A stretch of 64,000 nt of DNA from Solicoccozyma terricola (Eukaryota > Basidiomycota > Tremellomycetes > Filobasidiales > Piskurozymaceae): the NCBI GenBank assembly GCA_001600875.1, contig BCLD01000005.1, forward strand, positions 349,533 to 413,532, in the 5' to 3' direction. The first letter of the stretch is position 1. Every line of letters starts with the position of its first letter. The position numbers were made by a program, and so were the translations under genes. Positions 23,221 through 34,150 of the stretch are shown piece by piece. Below the pieces are notes generated by a model that had not been told where the DNA came from, did no database searches, and was given only the letters and a program-made list of their open reading frames with translations.

Positions 23221-24249
23221 GGGATTATTTTTCGATAACTTCTAATATAGTCCTGGAAAGTTGCGCGTTATCCGTATTCCTGTCCCACGCGACCCGGCAA
23301 GGCCTCGGAAGCTATTCCTATTGCACCAGTTGTAAGCGACGCCACCCGGTTGTCAATTACAGCAACGAGATTGGCCCTAGAGGGGTCATTTAAGCATTCA
23401 TTCCCAGGAACAAATTGAACGGAAGTATACATCATTTGAGCTGCGGAACTGGCGGGGAACAACGCGAAAGTGGACCTTGATAAATCCGGCAGGAAGACTG
23501 CACCCTCGAATGAAAAGTAACATATTCCGAACCCGTCAGGCGTTCGCAAGTCCCTCAAGGAAACGTGTTAATTCCCGGCAAGCAAGCTTTTGGTCCGGAG
23601 CCGGGACCGAACCAGGAGAGTCCCTGTTCGGAGCCGTCGTCGCGATGGCGAATCACTGTGGTAACGGCTTTCCTTTGAATCCCGCCCTCGGCATTGTGGT
23701 CACGAGTTACGCGCTCAGCCTTGAGACCTGATTCGGGCGTGCACGGATAGGAAAACTCTTTAATGGCAGAAGTAGAGGGTTACTTTGGGTATATCGCTTG
23801 GTCGCTCTCTGCTTCCACCCGCCCCACTGGCCGCCGTGGATTGGACCTTTGTTCTCTTCCTTCTCCGCGCGGATTGAACCTGCTATGGTCAGTCATTGCC
23901 CGAATTCTGAAATCTTCACTGTAAACTCTCGTGTATTCGTGGATTGTCCACAATGATCAGCTGAGCCCACCCAGGAGGTGAGCACGAGTTTTTGACTTCC
24001 CTAGTTTGTGCTTCTAATCTCGACCCCACTATGTCATACTGGCCCAACAACAGGCGAATAGCGGCAGCAGGTAGCAGAGCCGGTTCGAAAGAGGTTTCCT
24101 GCACCGTACTCCCAATGCTGAGAGACACTTGCCCCGGACGAATTGTACTCGCGGCTACCGACCATGTTATGTCCAGGGACATATTTTAATATTACATACC
24201 CGGCCCGAAACCAGCTCACAACATGGAAGCTGACTCGCCTCGAACACCG
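23221..24249. other. no gene recognised
   Basis: Short open frames on both strands; no motif recognised. Confidence 0.45.
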
Positions 24250-24640
24250 AGCCTCAATCACTCCCCTCAACCCCTCTCTGCAAAGCCTTGTTCAAGCGGT
24301 TCAACAACGGCGAATGCGTCAGTCGCTTGCCATAGAAGCATAACGGAACGGCGAATATGAATATTGCCCACTGTGGGACCATCAGGACGATGTGCAGCCG
24401 AAGAAAGCCTCATGTAAAGAGGAACACCACCGTGGTTTTGCAGACTATGATCTAAACAAGACACTGAGCAGCATGCCCGGGGAACCTGTCGACTATGTGG
24501 GTAACGGCGATGTTGGATGCGTAGACCGGACCGAAAGCGACTCCAGACTCGCCCACGTCAGTGTGTGCGTCGCGCCGATAAGATCCTGGACGGTCATATC
24601 AACTCACACATTCCAAATGTGACAGTGCTGAGGATGTTCA
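24250..24640 (-). pseudogene. MFS transporter (DHA1-like) C-terminal relic
   Basis: The minus strand reads SGVAFGPVYASNIAVTHIVD, then CKTTVVFLFT and AIFIFAVPLCFYGKRLTHSP, in two frames with a stop between. This order resembles the last helices of fungal drug/proton antiporters, which often end in a FYGKRLTHSP-like tail. The rest of the gene is not recognisable. Confidence 0.45.
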
Positions 24641-25669
24641 GAAGAGCCCCAATGTGGTCCTTCCCTTGAAAATAATACTACCAAAAGACAGCCTGTCTTT
24701 CCATTGTGAACGTTACTTGGAAACAGACAACACCAAGAGTGCAACTTCGGGTGGAGCAATGAGATGAGTGATGCGCTACACCAATCGAGGTCTCACTGCC
24801 AACACACCTGCAGACCCTTTCGGGATCAACGTCAGAATCGTTACTCCAACGGCAATTGCCATCATCCAGGTGTTTCACGGCGTCATCAGCAAGACCAATG
24901 CGTGCTCCAGGTCGACATGGTTATTGTGCTCGTTGCCAGTGGCCATGGCCACGTCAGCGGCTGTGCGAGGGAGACTGACACAAGTCATCGGTAGCCAATC
25001 GTGTTTATACGTGGGGACAATTTACAAGGTCGTCAGCAAGCCACCAGCGACGGCATCTCATCATAATAGAATCATCGTAATGCAACGGGGTTCCGAGGAA
25101 TATTGAAAAGACAGCCGCGTTTTCGTTGCCGCAACGTAGTACAGCATGGCAGATTATAGACCTCAACCTGGATCCCATCACGCTCGTCAAAGCCCATCGG
25201 CTTCGGAGCAACCCCCGATCATCACATCAGACGCGAAGTAGCCCGTCAAAGCATCCCTGACTCTCTTACTTCACCATCGAGAGGCTCCAGGCTCGCTTCA
25301 GACCCGCCACTGGGACTCCACCGTTCCTTATGACGATTTGCCATACATAGGCCGCCCCCCGGGCACACAAGAATTGAAGAGGAAGGCGCACCACAGATAC
25401 CAATATTCAAGTATACGCAGCACGTCCAGGATGGTACGGCCGCCGGTAGTGGCCGATGAGTTCCAAAACAGTACTGACGACCAGCCACCTGGTGCCTCCC
25501 TCAACACAGCACACATATCAACACGCGAGTTGCATTTTCAGACCACTCGGTTTTGACACAAGTCCTTCAGATGATGGCGTTGGGGAGTGGTACCTTGTCA
25601 AAGGTTAGTCCCTGTGCGGGGCAATCTAAGTTTATTACAGAATCCCCCAACGCCATCTGTACGTGGAGC
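24641..25669. other. no gene recognised; palindrome copy inside
   Basis: Contains the palindrome AAAGACAGCCTGTCTTT at 24684-24700 and a degenerate copy near 25105 (AAAAGACAGCCGCGTTTT). Open frames show no family motif. Confidence 0.45.
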
Positions 25670-26180
25670 TAGAGCCATTGCAGCCGGATATCAGTTTGGT
25701 AGCCCTGAGAAGCTCTGGAACGTGGGGTTGGGGGATGGTTCTTAACGACAGTTGTGGTCCTTGCCGAAAGGTATTGAAGCATGTATTCATGTCCACGGAT
25801 CGATGCGGGAGGTCGATGTCCAAAGCAGGCGAACACGTCGTTGTCGGCCGTTCCCCTCGAAATTTGCAGCAACTCCGAGGATGGACAGGCCGCTGCCAAT
25901 GAGAACGTTGGATACAACGAAGCCTGGGAAGGACAGCAGCGATGAGCTAGGCAAAAAAGGAGAGGGAGGCTACGGTGAAGACACCGAGGCCGGTGATAAG
26001 GTTGCCATGAAACCACCTCGAGTGAAGATGTAGTAAGCGGCAAGAGGGCGATTGACGTAACCGCAAAATAGGAATTGTGGAGGGTAATGCTTTGACCAGA
26101 GCTGTAGCCTGACAGGGACTGGAGTTGACCGGTGAGGGAGCCGAGCAGACCTGACCAGAGGGGACAGGAGAGGTAAGCTG
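25670..26180 (-). pseudogene. FucP-like MFS transporter relic (copy 4)
   Basis: The minus strand reads GLLGSLTGQLQSLSGYSS (about 26150-26100). In changing frames it then reads GGFMATLSPAS and GVFTVASLSF (about 26010-25960), followed by PGFVVSNVLIGSGLSIL and GVAANF (about 25930-25860). These correspond to helices 1 to 4 of the transporter half of 59552-62619. It is related at DNA level to relic copy 2 and ends 8 bp before the telomere-type repeat. Confidence 0.7.
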
Positions 26181-26187
26181 CTTGATG

Positions 26188-26220
26188 TAACCCTAACCCT
26201 AACCCTAACCCTAACCCTAA
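26188..26220. repeat. interstitial telomere-type repeat (TAACCC)5TAA
   Basis: Thirty-three perfect bases of TAACCC, the complement of the common fungal telomere repeat TTAGGG. Read on the plus strand this is the C-rich strand, so a chromosome end would originally have lain to the left, with 26221 onward as the chromosome interior. Transporter-relic DNA continues on the left side, so this is not a terminus in the assembly. Confidence 0.85.
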
Positions 26221-26650
26221 AGTCTGCCACCGCCCGACTCGTCTCCAAGCAGCCGATTACCCCGACAATAACTCGCTATCAATACAGACTGAACAAGCCG
26301 GCGGCAATCAGGCCCGGTCAATGGGTGGCGCTCGATTTCTCCTCACAGCTGGATCAAGGTTACAGCCACATGAGGGACGATGACCCGAGGAGTCTCAACG
26401 ACGACTATATCAGGACGTTCACCGTGTCTTCGCAGGGCGACTTGCCGCATCCGACCTGCGCTTGGTCGCTTCGGACAAATGGTACCTTTGTGCAAGCAAG
26501 GAGCTGAGAGCGGCGATACTCAGCTGGCTGGAAGGGAAGACTGTGGTTTACGAGAGTTTTGGATATTGCGCGGGGCACCGCTTCGTGCCTATGAGCTGTA
26601 CGAGATCTCCATTGGAGAGAGGCCTATATGTTTGGAGATGTCGAGCGTAA
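26221..26650 (+). pseudogene. FAD-binding FR-type oxidoreductase, truncated and internally deleted
   Basis: An open frame starts at the telomere repeat and reads ARLVSKQPITPTITRYQY, RPGQWVALDF, DQGYSHMRDDD and DDYIRTFTVSS. This is the FAD-binding domain of fungal pyridoxamine-oxidase-like/ferredoxin-reductase proteins, with RTFTVSS as the flavin-binding stretch. A few codons later another frame reads DKWYLCASKELRAAILSWLE and VVYESFGY, the C-terminus of the NAD-binding domain. The roughly 100-150 residues normally between are missing, and everything upstream of the FAD domain is cut off at the telomere repeat. Confidence 0.7.
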
Positions 26651-27664
26651 AGACTGGTGTTCGCGCTCAGCAAAAGACAAGAATACGAAGAGTTCGATCT
26701 CTTGGCAAAACCCAGTTCATTTTACCCTCTTCTCCTACAAATATTTGATCCCCAAAGCTTCCCTTCGAGATCTTGCTCTTACCTTCATCGCAGTCCCAGA
26801 CCTCTGCTTTCTCTTCTCTGTGAAACGCTTCTGCTGTTTTTCATTCGCTTCCTAGTCCACAAGGTCTATCTCCAAATTGTCATGCGAACGTGTCCATCCT
26901 CGTCAAGACGACCAGCTGGAGCTGAGATCAGACACTCAGTAAGAACGAAACAGAAGCCTCTTGTCCAGATGGCCTGAGAATGCCGCAGCTAAGCGCGGTA
27001 AGTCGTCGGTGGGATTTTTTTTCTTGGGGAGGCAGTGGTTAGCTGGAATGTGTCGTCGTCTCTGTGAGAGGGCGGTACTATCGGAAATAGAGTGAACTAA
27101 TTCCCTCTGGGCTAGGGCTGGCTGGGGACAGACAGGTTTCCAGAGGTTCATGGATGACATGGCAACATTGTCGTCCTCGGTCATCTTCTCAGGAAGAATC
27201 GAAACGCAGTGCCCGTGTTCTCGATATGTAAGCCTCCCAAGATGCTGTAATACATTGTGATACTTGCAGGGTTCTCAGGGACAGGCTGATTCCCGTGGGG
27301 TGGCTCTCCACTCTTCGCTCTCTAGTCGTCTCTGGGACCTCTGCCTCCCTCATCATAACAGGAAAGGTATCCATGAAGCGTTGTGGAAAACCTTGCTTTA
27401 ACATGACCTGCCGATTGTCAACATTCGCCATGTTGACTACTTTTGCGGACTAGCCTGGTCAAGGTCTGGCAAGTTGAGCCGCCAGATTTTCGTCTCTTTA
27501 CAACCAGACTAATCCCGCTGTTCCATATCAGCAGTGGGCTCAGGTTCTCTGCGAGTCAGAAGGCCCGCCTCATCTTCCCCCAGACAGGGGGCGACCGACC
27601 TGTGACATAAGACAACATCAGCAGAGATACACTGTCCCCTCAACCATTTCCAAAATAAAATCGC
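26651..27664. other. no gene recognised
   Basis: Short open frames without motifs; this interval also holds the 3' flank of the SSU1-like gene. Confidence 0.45.
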
Positions 27665-29193
27665 TCACATTACGCCACTGCACGCTTTGATCAAAGTCAA
27701 CATCCCGATATACAGCCAAAGGGCGACCACGGACAAGGATAAAATCATGCCTAGGATTCGGAATGCACCAGAGTCCAACTCGGTGGCTAGCTGCGTGGTT
27801 GCTGTGGAGAAAACGCCTAGAGGGAACGTGAACGCCCACCAGCCCATATTGAAACCTATCTTCTCCTTTGTGGCAAGGCGAATAACCGAAGCAATCGCTA
27901 GCACGAGCCATACAAGGCCGAAACCCCATATAACAAATGCGATACTGTTGGGTTTCGCGTTTCGCGCAAAAGGGGGTTTGATCTGCACCGTTTGAGAATA
28001 CGTGCATACTCACACTATCGATCCTGCATAAATGGCGCTTCCAAAAATTTTGATTTCTTGGGCAGTGTAGAGAGATGTCGCCATGGCATTCCTGGTGTTG
28101 TTCCATATGACACTGCTCAGTTTGAGTATTGCAAAGGAACCTTGCCCACAGGGACCCAGCGGCAGAAAGGAGGAAACAATAAGGATATTGGGAGGGCACT
28201 GCAAAGGAAACAAGATATTTTATTAGTTGCCATTGAAATGGATTCCCGTGTTGGTTCCAGTAGTGGCATACTTTGTGCACTGCCAACCGATGGAAATATA
28301 AAGCCATGATTAAGAGTGCCGGCAACAATCCGGTGCCTAACAAAATGTAGGAAACGGTGATGGTCAAATGTGCATGAGACGGTGGTAGATATTCAGCGAC
28401 GATCGCTCCTGATGCAGACGCAACAATCGTTGGGACAGATGGCAGCAACCAGATGCCAGTCACGGATGCCACTTCGTGATCATGGTGAGTAAACCTGTTT
28501 CCAAGGACAAACAGCGTGATACACGCAAGACGTTTCAGTCTTTTTTCTTGGGAGGCATGAAGGGTAGAAAGAAAGACGAGGACGACTTGCATCACGAAAG
28601 GAACTCCAATAGCTATCACAATCGCGATCACTGCGTCGATCCACCAGAGAGTCCACGCCAACGTTATAAACCTGAGGGACATGATGGGATAAACAAATGT
28701 GTGTGGGAAAAACCAAGGCATTGGTACGGTACGATCTCTTGAATTGAACGAGATTACCCACCTCGAGCCCCACTGAGGTACACACGAGAAAACCACCATA
28801 TCCACGATGGTAGCGAGACCAATTGGAAATGTGCCCAAGAAAAGCGACTGTTGCGGATGGTATAGCATCTTCCAAAAGACCGACGGCCATATTGTGTACC
28901 GGAGACTGTTTTTTGGAGGTGTGCGCTCTGTCAACACACTCTCTCTTTCGGACATCATTTCTGTCTATCGGCCGGTTTTTCAAAGCTCACATAGAAATCA
29001 GGAGGAAAAACACAAATAACACGATGTTGAGTACGAAGATGACGTCTGCAATGATGTGCAAGCCGTTGAACTGGTATGGTAGGTTGAAAAGGACGATGGA
29101 GGTGATCCCGGTACCCATGTTGACGGAAAACCAGCTGGGTGCAAAGTTGAGGGTCCGTCGGCGCCACTCATGCTTGATCGTCTTGATCGACAT
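27665..29193 (-). CDS. SSU1: SSU1-type sulfite efflux pump (TDT family), 383 aa
   Basis: Six exons on the minus strand join in frame: 28991-29193, 28762-28905, 28591-28671, 28272-28494, 28016-28198 and 27665-27982. Together they give 383 aa, the usual length. The intron at 28495-28590 is GC-AG (donor GCAAGT); the last intron (27983-28015) is only 33 bp. The sequence is a string of about ten hydrophobic helices with family blocks NFAPSWFSVNMGTGI, FLGTFPIGL, LWWIDAVIA, VTGIWLLP, SSFLPLGPCGQGSFAILKL and GWWAFTFPLGVFSTATTQLA. SSU1 exports sulfite across the plasma membrane and protects against it; related TDT proteins carry malate. No lesion was found. An alternative is another tellurite-resistance/dicarboxylate transporter of the same family. 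Confidence 0.88.
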
Positions 29194-29224
29194 GTTTGGA
29201 CTTCTGTTTGATGCGGGGAGAAGA

Positions 29225-29239
29225 GGGGGGGGGGGGGGG
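29225..29239. repeat. G15 homopolymer in the SSU1 leader
   Basis: Fifteen G (C-rich on the coding strand) lie 32 bp upstream of the SSU1 ATG. Length could vary between isolates or assemblies. Confidence 0.6.
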
Positions 29240-29496
29240 CATGGGGTGGTGAAGGGATTTGCATTGGTCGTCGCCGTTGCCGAATCCCGTATGTGAACAC
29301 GTGCGTGTACTACTATGACATCGATGTTCTTACCCACGACCTATCATCTTAGTTCAAGGCTGCGTACGCCGTGTACAAAGATGTGAAGGGGCTTCACGCC
29401 CCACGGGATGCACCTGGAATTTCAACCTAACGTAGATTCAACCTACGTAGATTCCAACCCGATTGATCCGGAACGTTGACCGAGGCCACGATTGTG

Positions 29497-29925
29497 CTTG
29501 GCGGGTGCCCACTTTGTCTCTGGTACCCGAGTTGATTCGATTCGGTCCCACGTACCTAACGAGATATCTCGCGTGGGAGCGCGGAAGTGACTTGCTTCCT
29601 GATATCTCTATCTATGTCAGCTGGGCAACGAACCGAGTGTAAACTCGGGCTTTCACTTGAAATGCTAACCTCGCCTCGAACCTCGCTGATCAGGGAACGT
29701 ACAGGCCGAGTGCAGTCTCGTACTCGGCGCGGCTAAAGGTTGCGTGCGCACCCCCACTTTGTCTTCGGAATTGATTTGATTCCCCGAGTACCATATGTGA
29801 TCTGTCGCGTGACCGCGGATGCGACATGCACTTGCGACTTGCGACGTGCTTGCGACTTGCGACATGCGACTTGCATGTCAGCTGGGCAACGACCGAGGTA
29901 TACTTCTCACGGCAAGCGTGGGTGC
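29497..29925. repeat. diverged tandem duplication with GACTTGC-type short repeats
   Basis: Two blocks share the order CCCACTTTGTCT, GATTCG/GATTTGATT, a variable middle and TGTCAGCTGGGCAACGA (29615-29631 and 29877-29893), about 260 bp apart. The second block contains a run of GCGACTTGCGACATGC-like repeats at 29817-29876. It lies upstream of the alpha/beta hydrolase gene. Confidence 0.6.
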
Positions 29926-29992
29926 AAACTGGGTTCATTTGTAATCCAGATATTCCTAGGTGCGATTACCCCATCCGATATAGGGAGCGCTG

Positions 29993-30009
29993 CCCCCCCC
30001 CCCCCCCCC
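29993..30009. repeat. C17 homopolymer
   Basis: Seventeen C, about 70 bp upstream of the alpha/beta hydrolase start. Confidence 0.6.
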
Positions 30010-30077
30010 TCCCCTTGAACTGTCCAGTAGCCCCTCAGCACACTCTTCAACCTGAATGCCCTGAATATTTGCCGGCC

Positions 30078-31286
30078 ATGTCAACAAAACCCTCGATCAA
30101 TGCCCCTACCACTACTTGCCGAACTGTCCGAGCGGACGGCATCGTTGTATTCTACAGAGAAGCAGGGGCTCCGGACTCACCCACCCTACTGCTGCTGCAC
30201 GGCTTCCCGACTTCGTCCTTTCAGTATCGAAACCTTTTGACCAGGCTAGGCTCTCGGTATAGGTTGATTGTTAGTGAAGCGTACGGCAGAGGGGGCCGCC
30301 ATTTCCCAGTGCTGACATACATGCTACGCGGAATGCTGCAGGCTCCCGACCTCCCCGGTTTCGGATTTACGACGGTTCCGTCGGAACGGGGCTATGTTTA
30401 CACCTTTGAAAATCTTGCCAAGACCATCGAAGCGTTTGTGGACGCCATCGGTCTGAAGCGCTACGCATTGTACATCTTTGACTATGGTGCCCCAACTGGA
30501 TTGCGGTGAGTCGATCCTACAGTGAAACATCGCTAATCATGTTGCACAGCGCGCGCGCTGACTACTGACACCATGTAACACGCCACAGTCTTGCCCTCTC
30601 TCGCCCTCATGCCATCACCGCCATCATTTCCCAGAACGGCAACGCTTTCGAGGAGGGACTGGGTGCGTTCTGGGACGACATTCGACGATACTGGGCCAAG
30701 CCTACGGCTGAGAATAGAGAAGCGATCAGGTGGCTCACATCTTTGAAGGCGACTAAGTGGCAGGTACGTCGGGATGCGATGGCATCCTGGATGTTCTTCC
30801 GCACAGACTGATGGACCTAGTGGTCCCGATCCCTCTTGAACAGTACTTTACGGGCGAAACCAACACGTCCCAGATCCCACCAGAGACGTACACACTTGAC
30901 CAAGCTTTGCTGGATCGTCCCGGGAATGCTGAAATCCAACTTGACCTCTTTCTGGATTGTGAGTGATTGCGGGCAAGAATACACTGCTCGCTGAAAGATG
31001 TTGATGAGAAGTGTAACCGTGACGGTTACTCCCATGGTCCCTCGAAGATGGAAACAACCTCCCACTATATCCCAAGTTCCAAGACTTCCTTCAAACATCT
31101 CGCGTACGGGTACTAGCCATCTGGGGCGCTAATGACCAGATTTTTGTTCCAGCCGGCGCCGAGGCTTTCAAACGAGCGTTGGGTGACGGTGCGGAAGTGG
31201 TCCTGGTGAACGGAGGGCACTTTGTGTTGGAGCTCCATCTCGAAGAGATCGCGACTGCTATAGAGAAGTTTCTTGAGTGCATTTAG
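30078..31286 (+). CDS. alpha/beta hydrolase (haloalkane dehalogenase / epoxide hydrolase-like), 294 aa
   Basis: Five exons join in frame: 30078-30269, 30342-30505, 30589-30763, 30844-30958 and 31048-31286. All introns are GT-AG, 72 to 89 bp. The protein has the oxyanion motif HGFPTSS, then APDLPGFGFT. The nucleophile elbow IFDYGAP has Asp (residue about 111) in place of Ser, as in haloalkane dehalogenases and epoxide hydrolases. The acid motif WGANDQIFVP and the catalytic His in NGGHFVLELH follow. All triad residues are present and the length is normal. No signal peptide is seen, so it is likely cytosolic. The Asp nucleophile shows the mechanism (alkyl-enzyme ester) but not the substrate. Confidence 0.87.
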
Positions 31287-33246
31287 TGATGGTGGACGAG
31301 TGCCTCATAATAATCAGATTACTCAAGAAGTAAGTAACATGATAATATAAGTAGGAAAAGCAATATGATAATATATAAGTACAGAACAATTATGGTTCAT
31401 CGGACAGTAATGCTCGTTCTTCCCTAAACTTGTCAGGCACGCCATGTCGCCCAGGTAGAAGCTCGATTCACGGTGAATTTGTTCTTGGGCGTCTGCGCTT
31501 GTAGTCCGTGTTGCACAGGTTTCCCCTTGTGTCGACGGGTACAGTTGGTGCTGGGGGCCAAAAACGAACCGTTCCCTGACTGCACGTTCAACGTTGTCAT
31601 GTAGCATCCACTTCTGGTGACGTTGTCCGTCCCGGATGGTCGCCGATGTTGCGTCGTCCTCCGGTATCGCACGATCCTGTTAACAGCAGCAAGAGCATGA
31701 ACAGGATGTTGTCGATCATATCTAGCCAGTCACGATGGGGATAAGACTAATAACCATCGTGGGTGATGATATTCATCCCAAGCAGCCCGTCTTGGTTGCC
31801 CAAAGCCTGGAGCCTGCAGCAAGTTCATCATGCCTTTCGACAATGGTTTGCATCGGTTGCTAGCAAAGGAAGTTGTTAACAGGCTTATCTCCCGGAACTT
31901 CTGCTTGCATAGCCAAGCGTATACAAGAAGATCACTGAATCCTACAATAATGTCATTCAGGACGCCGCGTTAGATAGAGCCGTCAATCCTTGTGACTCAA
32001 GAAGTCCAGATGCCCATCCATCAATTCACCAACCGGAAGGAGCACAGCGGCCCACATGATCATAGTGGTAGGTTCAAACTCGTCCTTAGGCGGCTGTCGC
32101 TTACAATCTCATGCAACCAGGTTTCTACGTGTCCGTGATGGGATGAACGCGGGATTCGAGGGGTCTGTCTTGATTGATTCATTCAGTGCGCATTAAAACG
32201 CCGAATTCGCGAAAGACAAGTCCGTGCTGGGGGATGCATGGATGTGTCCTTGGTCGCTTAGGGCGTGGCTCTGTTATAGGAAGAGTCGCCTGAGAATGGA
32301 GAAATATCCAGACGCTGCGAGAGAATCTTCATACTCAGCACCTTACAAGGATCTTACAAAGAACCTTCCTCCTTGTCAAGGCGACGGCAACCACAGTTGA
32401 TACATTTACCCTCTGCTGCCATTTTAAATGATCCAGGAGATGTTGAGCGGTTGGAAACACGTCGTTGACCAGGTTTGCGTCGTTGGTAATTCAGCCTGTG
32501 TGCACCAGATTCAGCCATGCGCCCGACATTATGATGACGAGAACCTGCAATGGCTGAAGCCTTTCTGTTGCTAGCGGGCATCACCATCCGTAATCAGACT
32601 CAGCTGCTTTGATCCTCATTACCAGCTTGCTTTCTTTCGAAATTCAAGTAGTTTCGATCGTGCAATATGGCCTAAGCGTTGTTGTGCTGCTGCTTCCAAA
32701 GGTGTTCCTGGTTTGAGTAAAGGTACAGCTAGCATCGCTGTTGCTTGAATTTTGCCAAGAAGTATTTCAGAGATCCCCTTGCCTTTACACATACGGTGTT
32801 TGATTCTTGCGTGATGGCGCTCCCCCAGTTTCCGTCATATTGATCCTCTATTCACGCTGCACCATCTTGCAAGGGATGAAAGGTTCACTCGCAATTCAGG
32901 GCGATAGTAACTGTCCGTGACTGTCCGCATGCGGCTAGAATCGTTCTCACCTTCATCTCACCTTTCCGTTTGCAGTCATTGATGTTTTTGATGCAATAGC
33001 AATCGCAATGGCCTTGTTGAGCGGCGAGTTGCTTGACAATGCTTGTTGCAATGGCATCATGTGATGTTTGCACGCCGTCCAAGCGAATTTAGCGAACGCG
33101 TTGAAGGTCAGCCCTACTACAGCCGTGGTTATCGGGCAAACAACATTGCTGCTGTGGGCTTAGGGTAAAGCTGGCTGGTTCACACTGCTTTCCCAAATCC
33201 TTGAACTTCTTTCATTTTAGGCCTGCTTTTACGATATATCCACCTC
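31287..33246. other. no gene recognised
   Basis: AT-rich at 31316-31390, with a short near-repeat (ATGATAATATAAGTA and ATGATAATATATAAGTA). The remaining open frames are short and without motifs. Confidence 0.45.
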
Positions 33247-34150
33247 TCACGCAGCGAACACCTCGTTGACAAATTTCATGGCCTCCGCCGCGGCATCCTC
33301 CTTTTGCTTCTTTTCCTTCTCAATCATATCATCGCCGCGGATGGCAAACCCGTGAACGGCCTGGTCGTACACTTTGATGCGGCCGTTGGATCCGAGCTCT
33401 TGTTTCAACTTCTCGCCGACCTGCGAGGCCTGTTTGTCGGACATCATGGAATCGGCGCTGCCGACGAGGACATAAGTTGGGGTGACAAGGTTGTCGAAAT
33501 CAGAGGGGATGGAGAGGAAGGCGGGATGGCAGGAGATGCAGGCGCTGTGACATTAGTTGCGTAAGCAAGAGCGCATAAGGAAGGCTGATCGTCATGAAGG
33601 ACTTACTCAACCTTGTATGGCGCATCGCTTCGACCAACGAGGATGGAATATCTTGCACCCCAGCAGAATCCTGTCCGGAAGCCATGCTCAAACACGAGTA
33701 GTTTCCGTCGATGTCACTTCAGAAACACTCACCAACGGTTGCAATCTTGCCACTGGAATCATGGAAGGAGAGCGTAAGAAATGTTCGCTGCTACTAAGTC
33801 CCCGACACTCACGTCGCAGGATTGTCCCTCACGGCCTTGATGAAGCTGTCGACAATTGGCCTGGAGACCGCCTCTCGGTGTTTGATCAGCCATGGACCGA
33901 GAACAGCGCCAGCTCGGGCAGTGGAGGTCGCCTTTTCGAGGAGCGTTGCCTTCTCTTGGTCGCGGAGGTTAGGGACGATGTCCTTGAGATACTCCTGCGG
34001 GATTGAGTCCCCTGTGGAGGGAAGCGGTCCAGGGTTAGCCTAACCATCGCTCTCAACCACCATGGAGCAGATACTCATTCGAAGACATCAGGGATATAAA
34101 CATAGAAGCCGTTCTTGGACCATTCGTCAGCAAGGAGCTGGGCATTCACT
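33247..34150 (-). pseudogene. dienelactone hydrolase family protein, truncated with broken splice donor
   Basis: Minus-strand exons are about 34149-34087, 34011-33813, 33752-33733 (20 nt), 33670-33607 and 33544-33247. They read NAQLLADEWSKNGFYVYIPD, DSIPQEYLKD, the nucleophile Cys region VGFCWGARYS and ACISCHPAF. The acid part follows (PTYVLVGSADSMMSD), then the catalytic His in DQAVHGFAIRGD. Phases agree at every junction except the first: after FE the expected G/GTGAGT donor reads TGAGTATC, as if two G were lost, which also makes a stop. The first exons are missing upstream of 34150. Family members cleave dienelactones or related esters; this copy is probably dead. Confidence 0.75.

Noticed and set aside
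600..26180. repeat-induced point mutation as cause of the transporter relics
   Set aside because: The relics carry indels, insertions and truncations, and I cannot measure C-to-T bias by eye; a computed RIP index would be needed.
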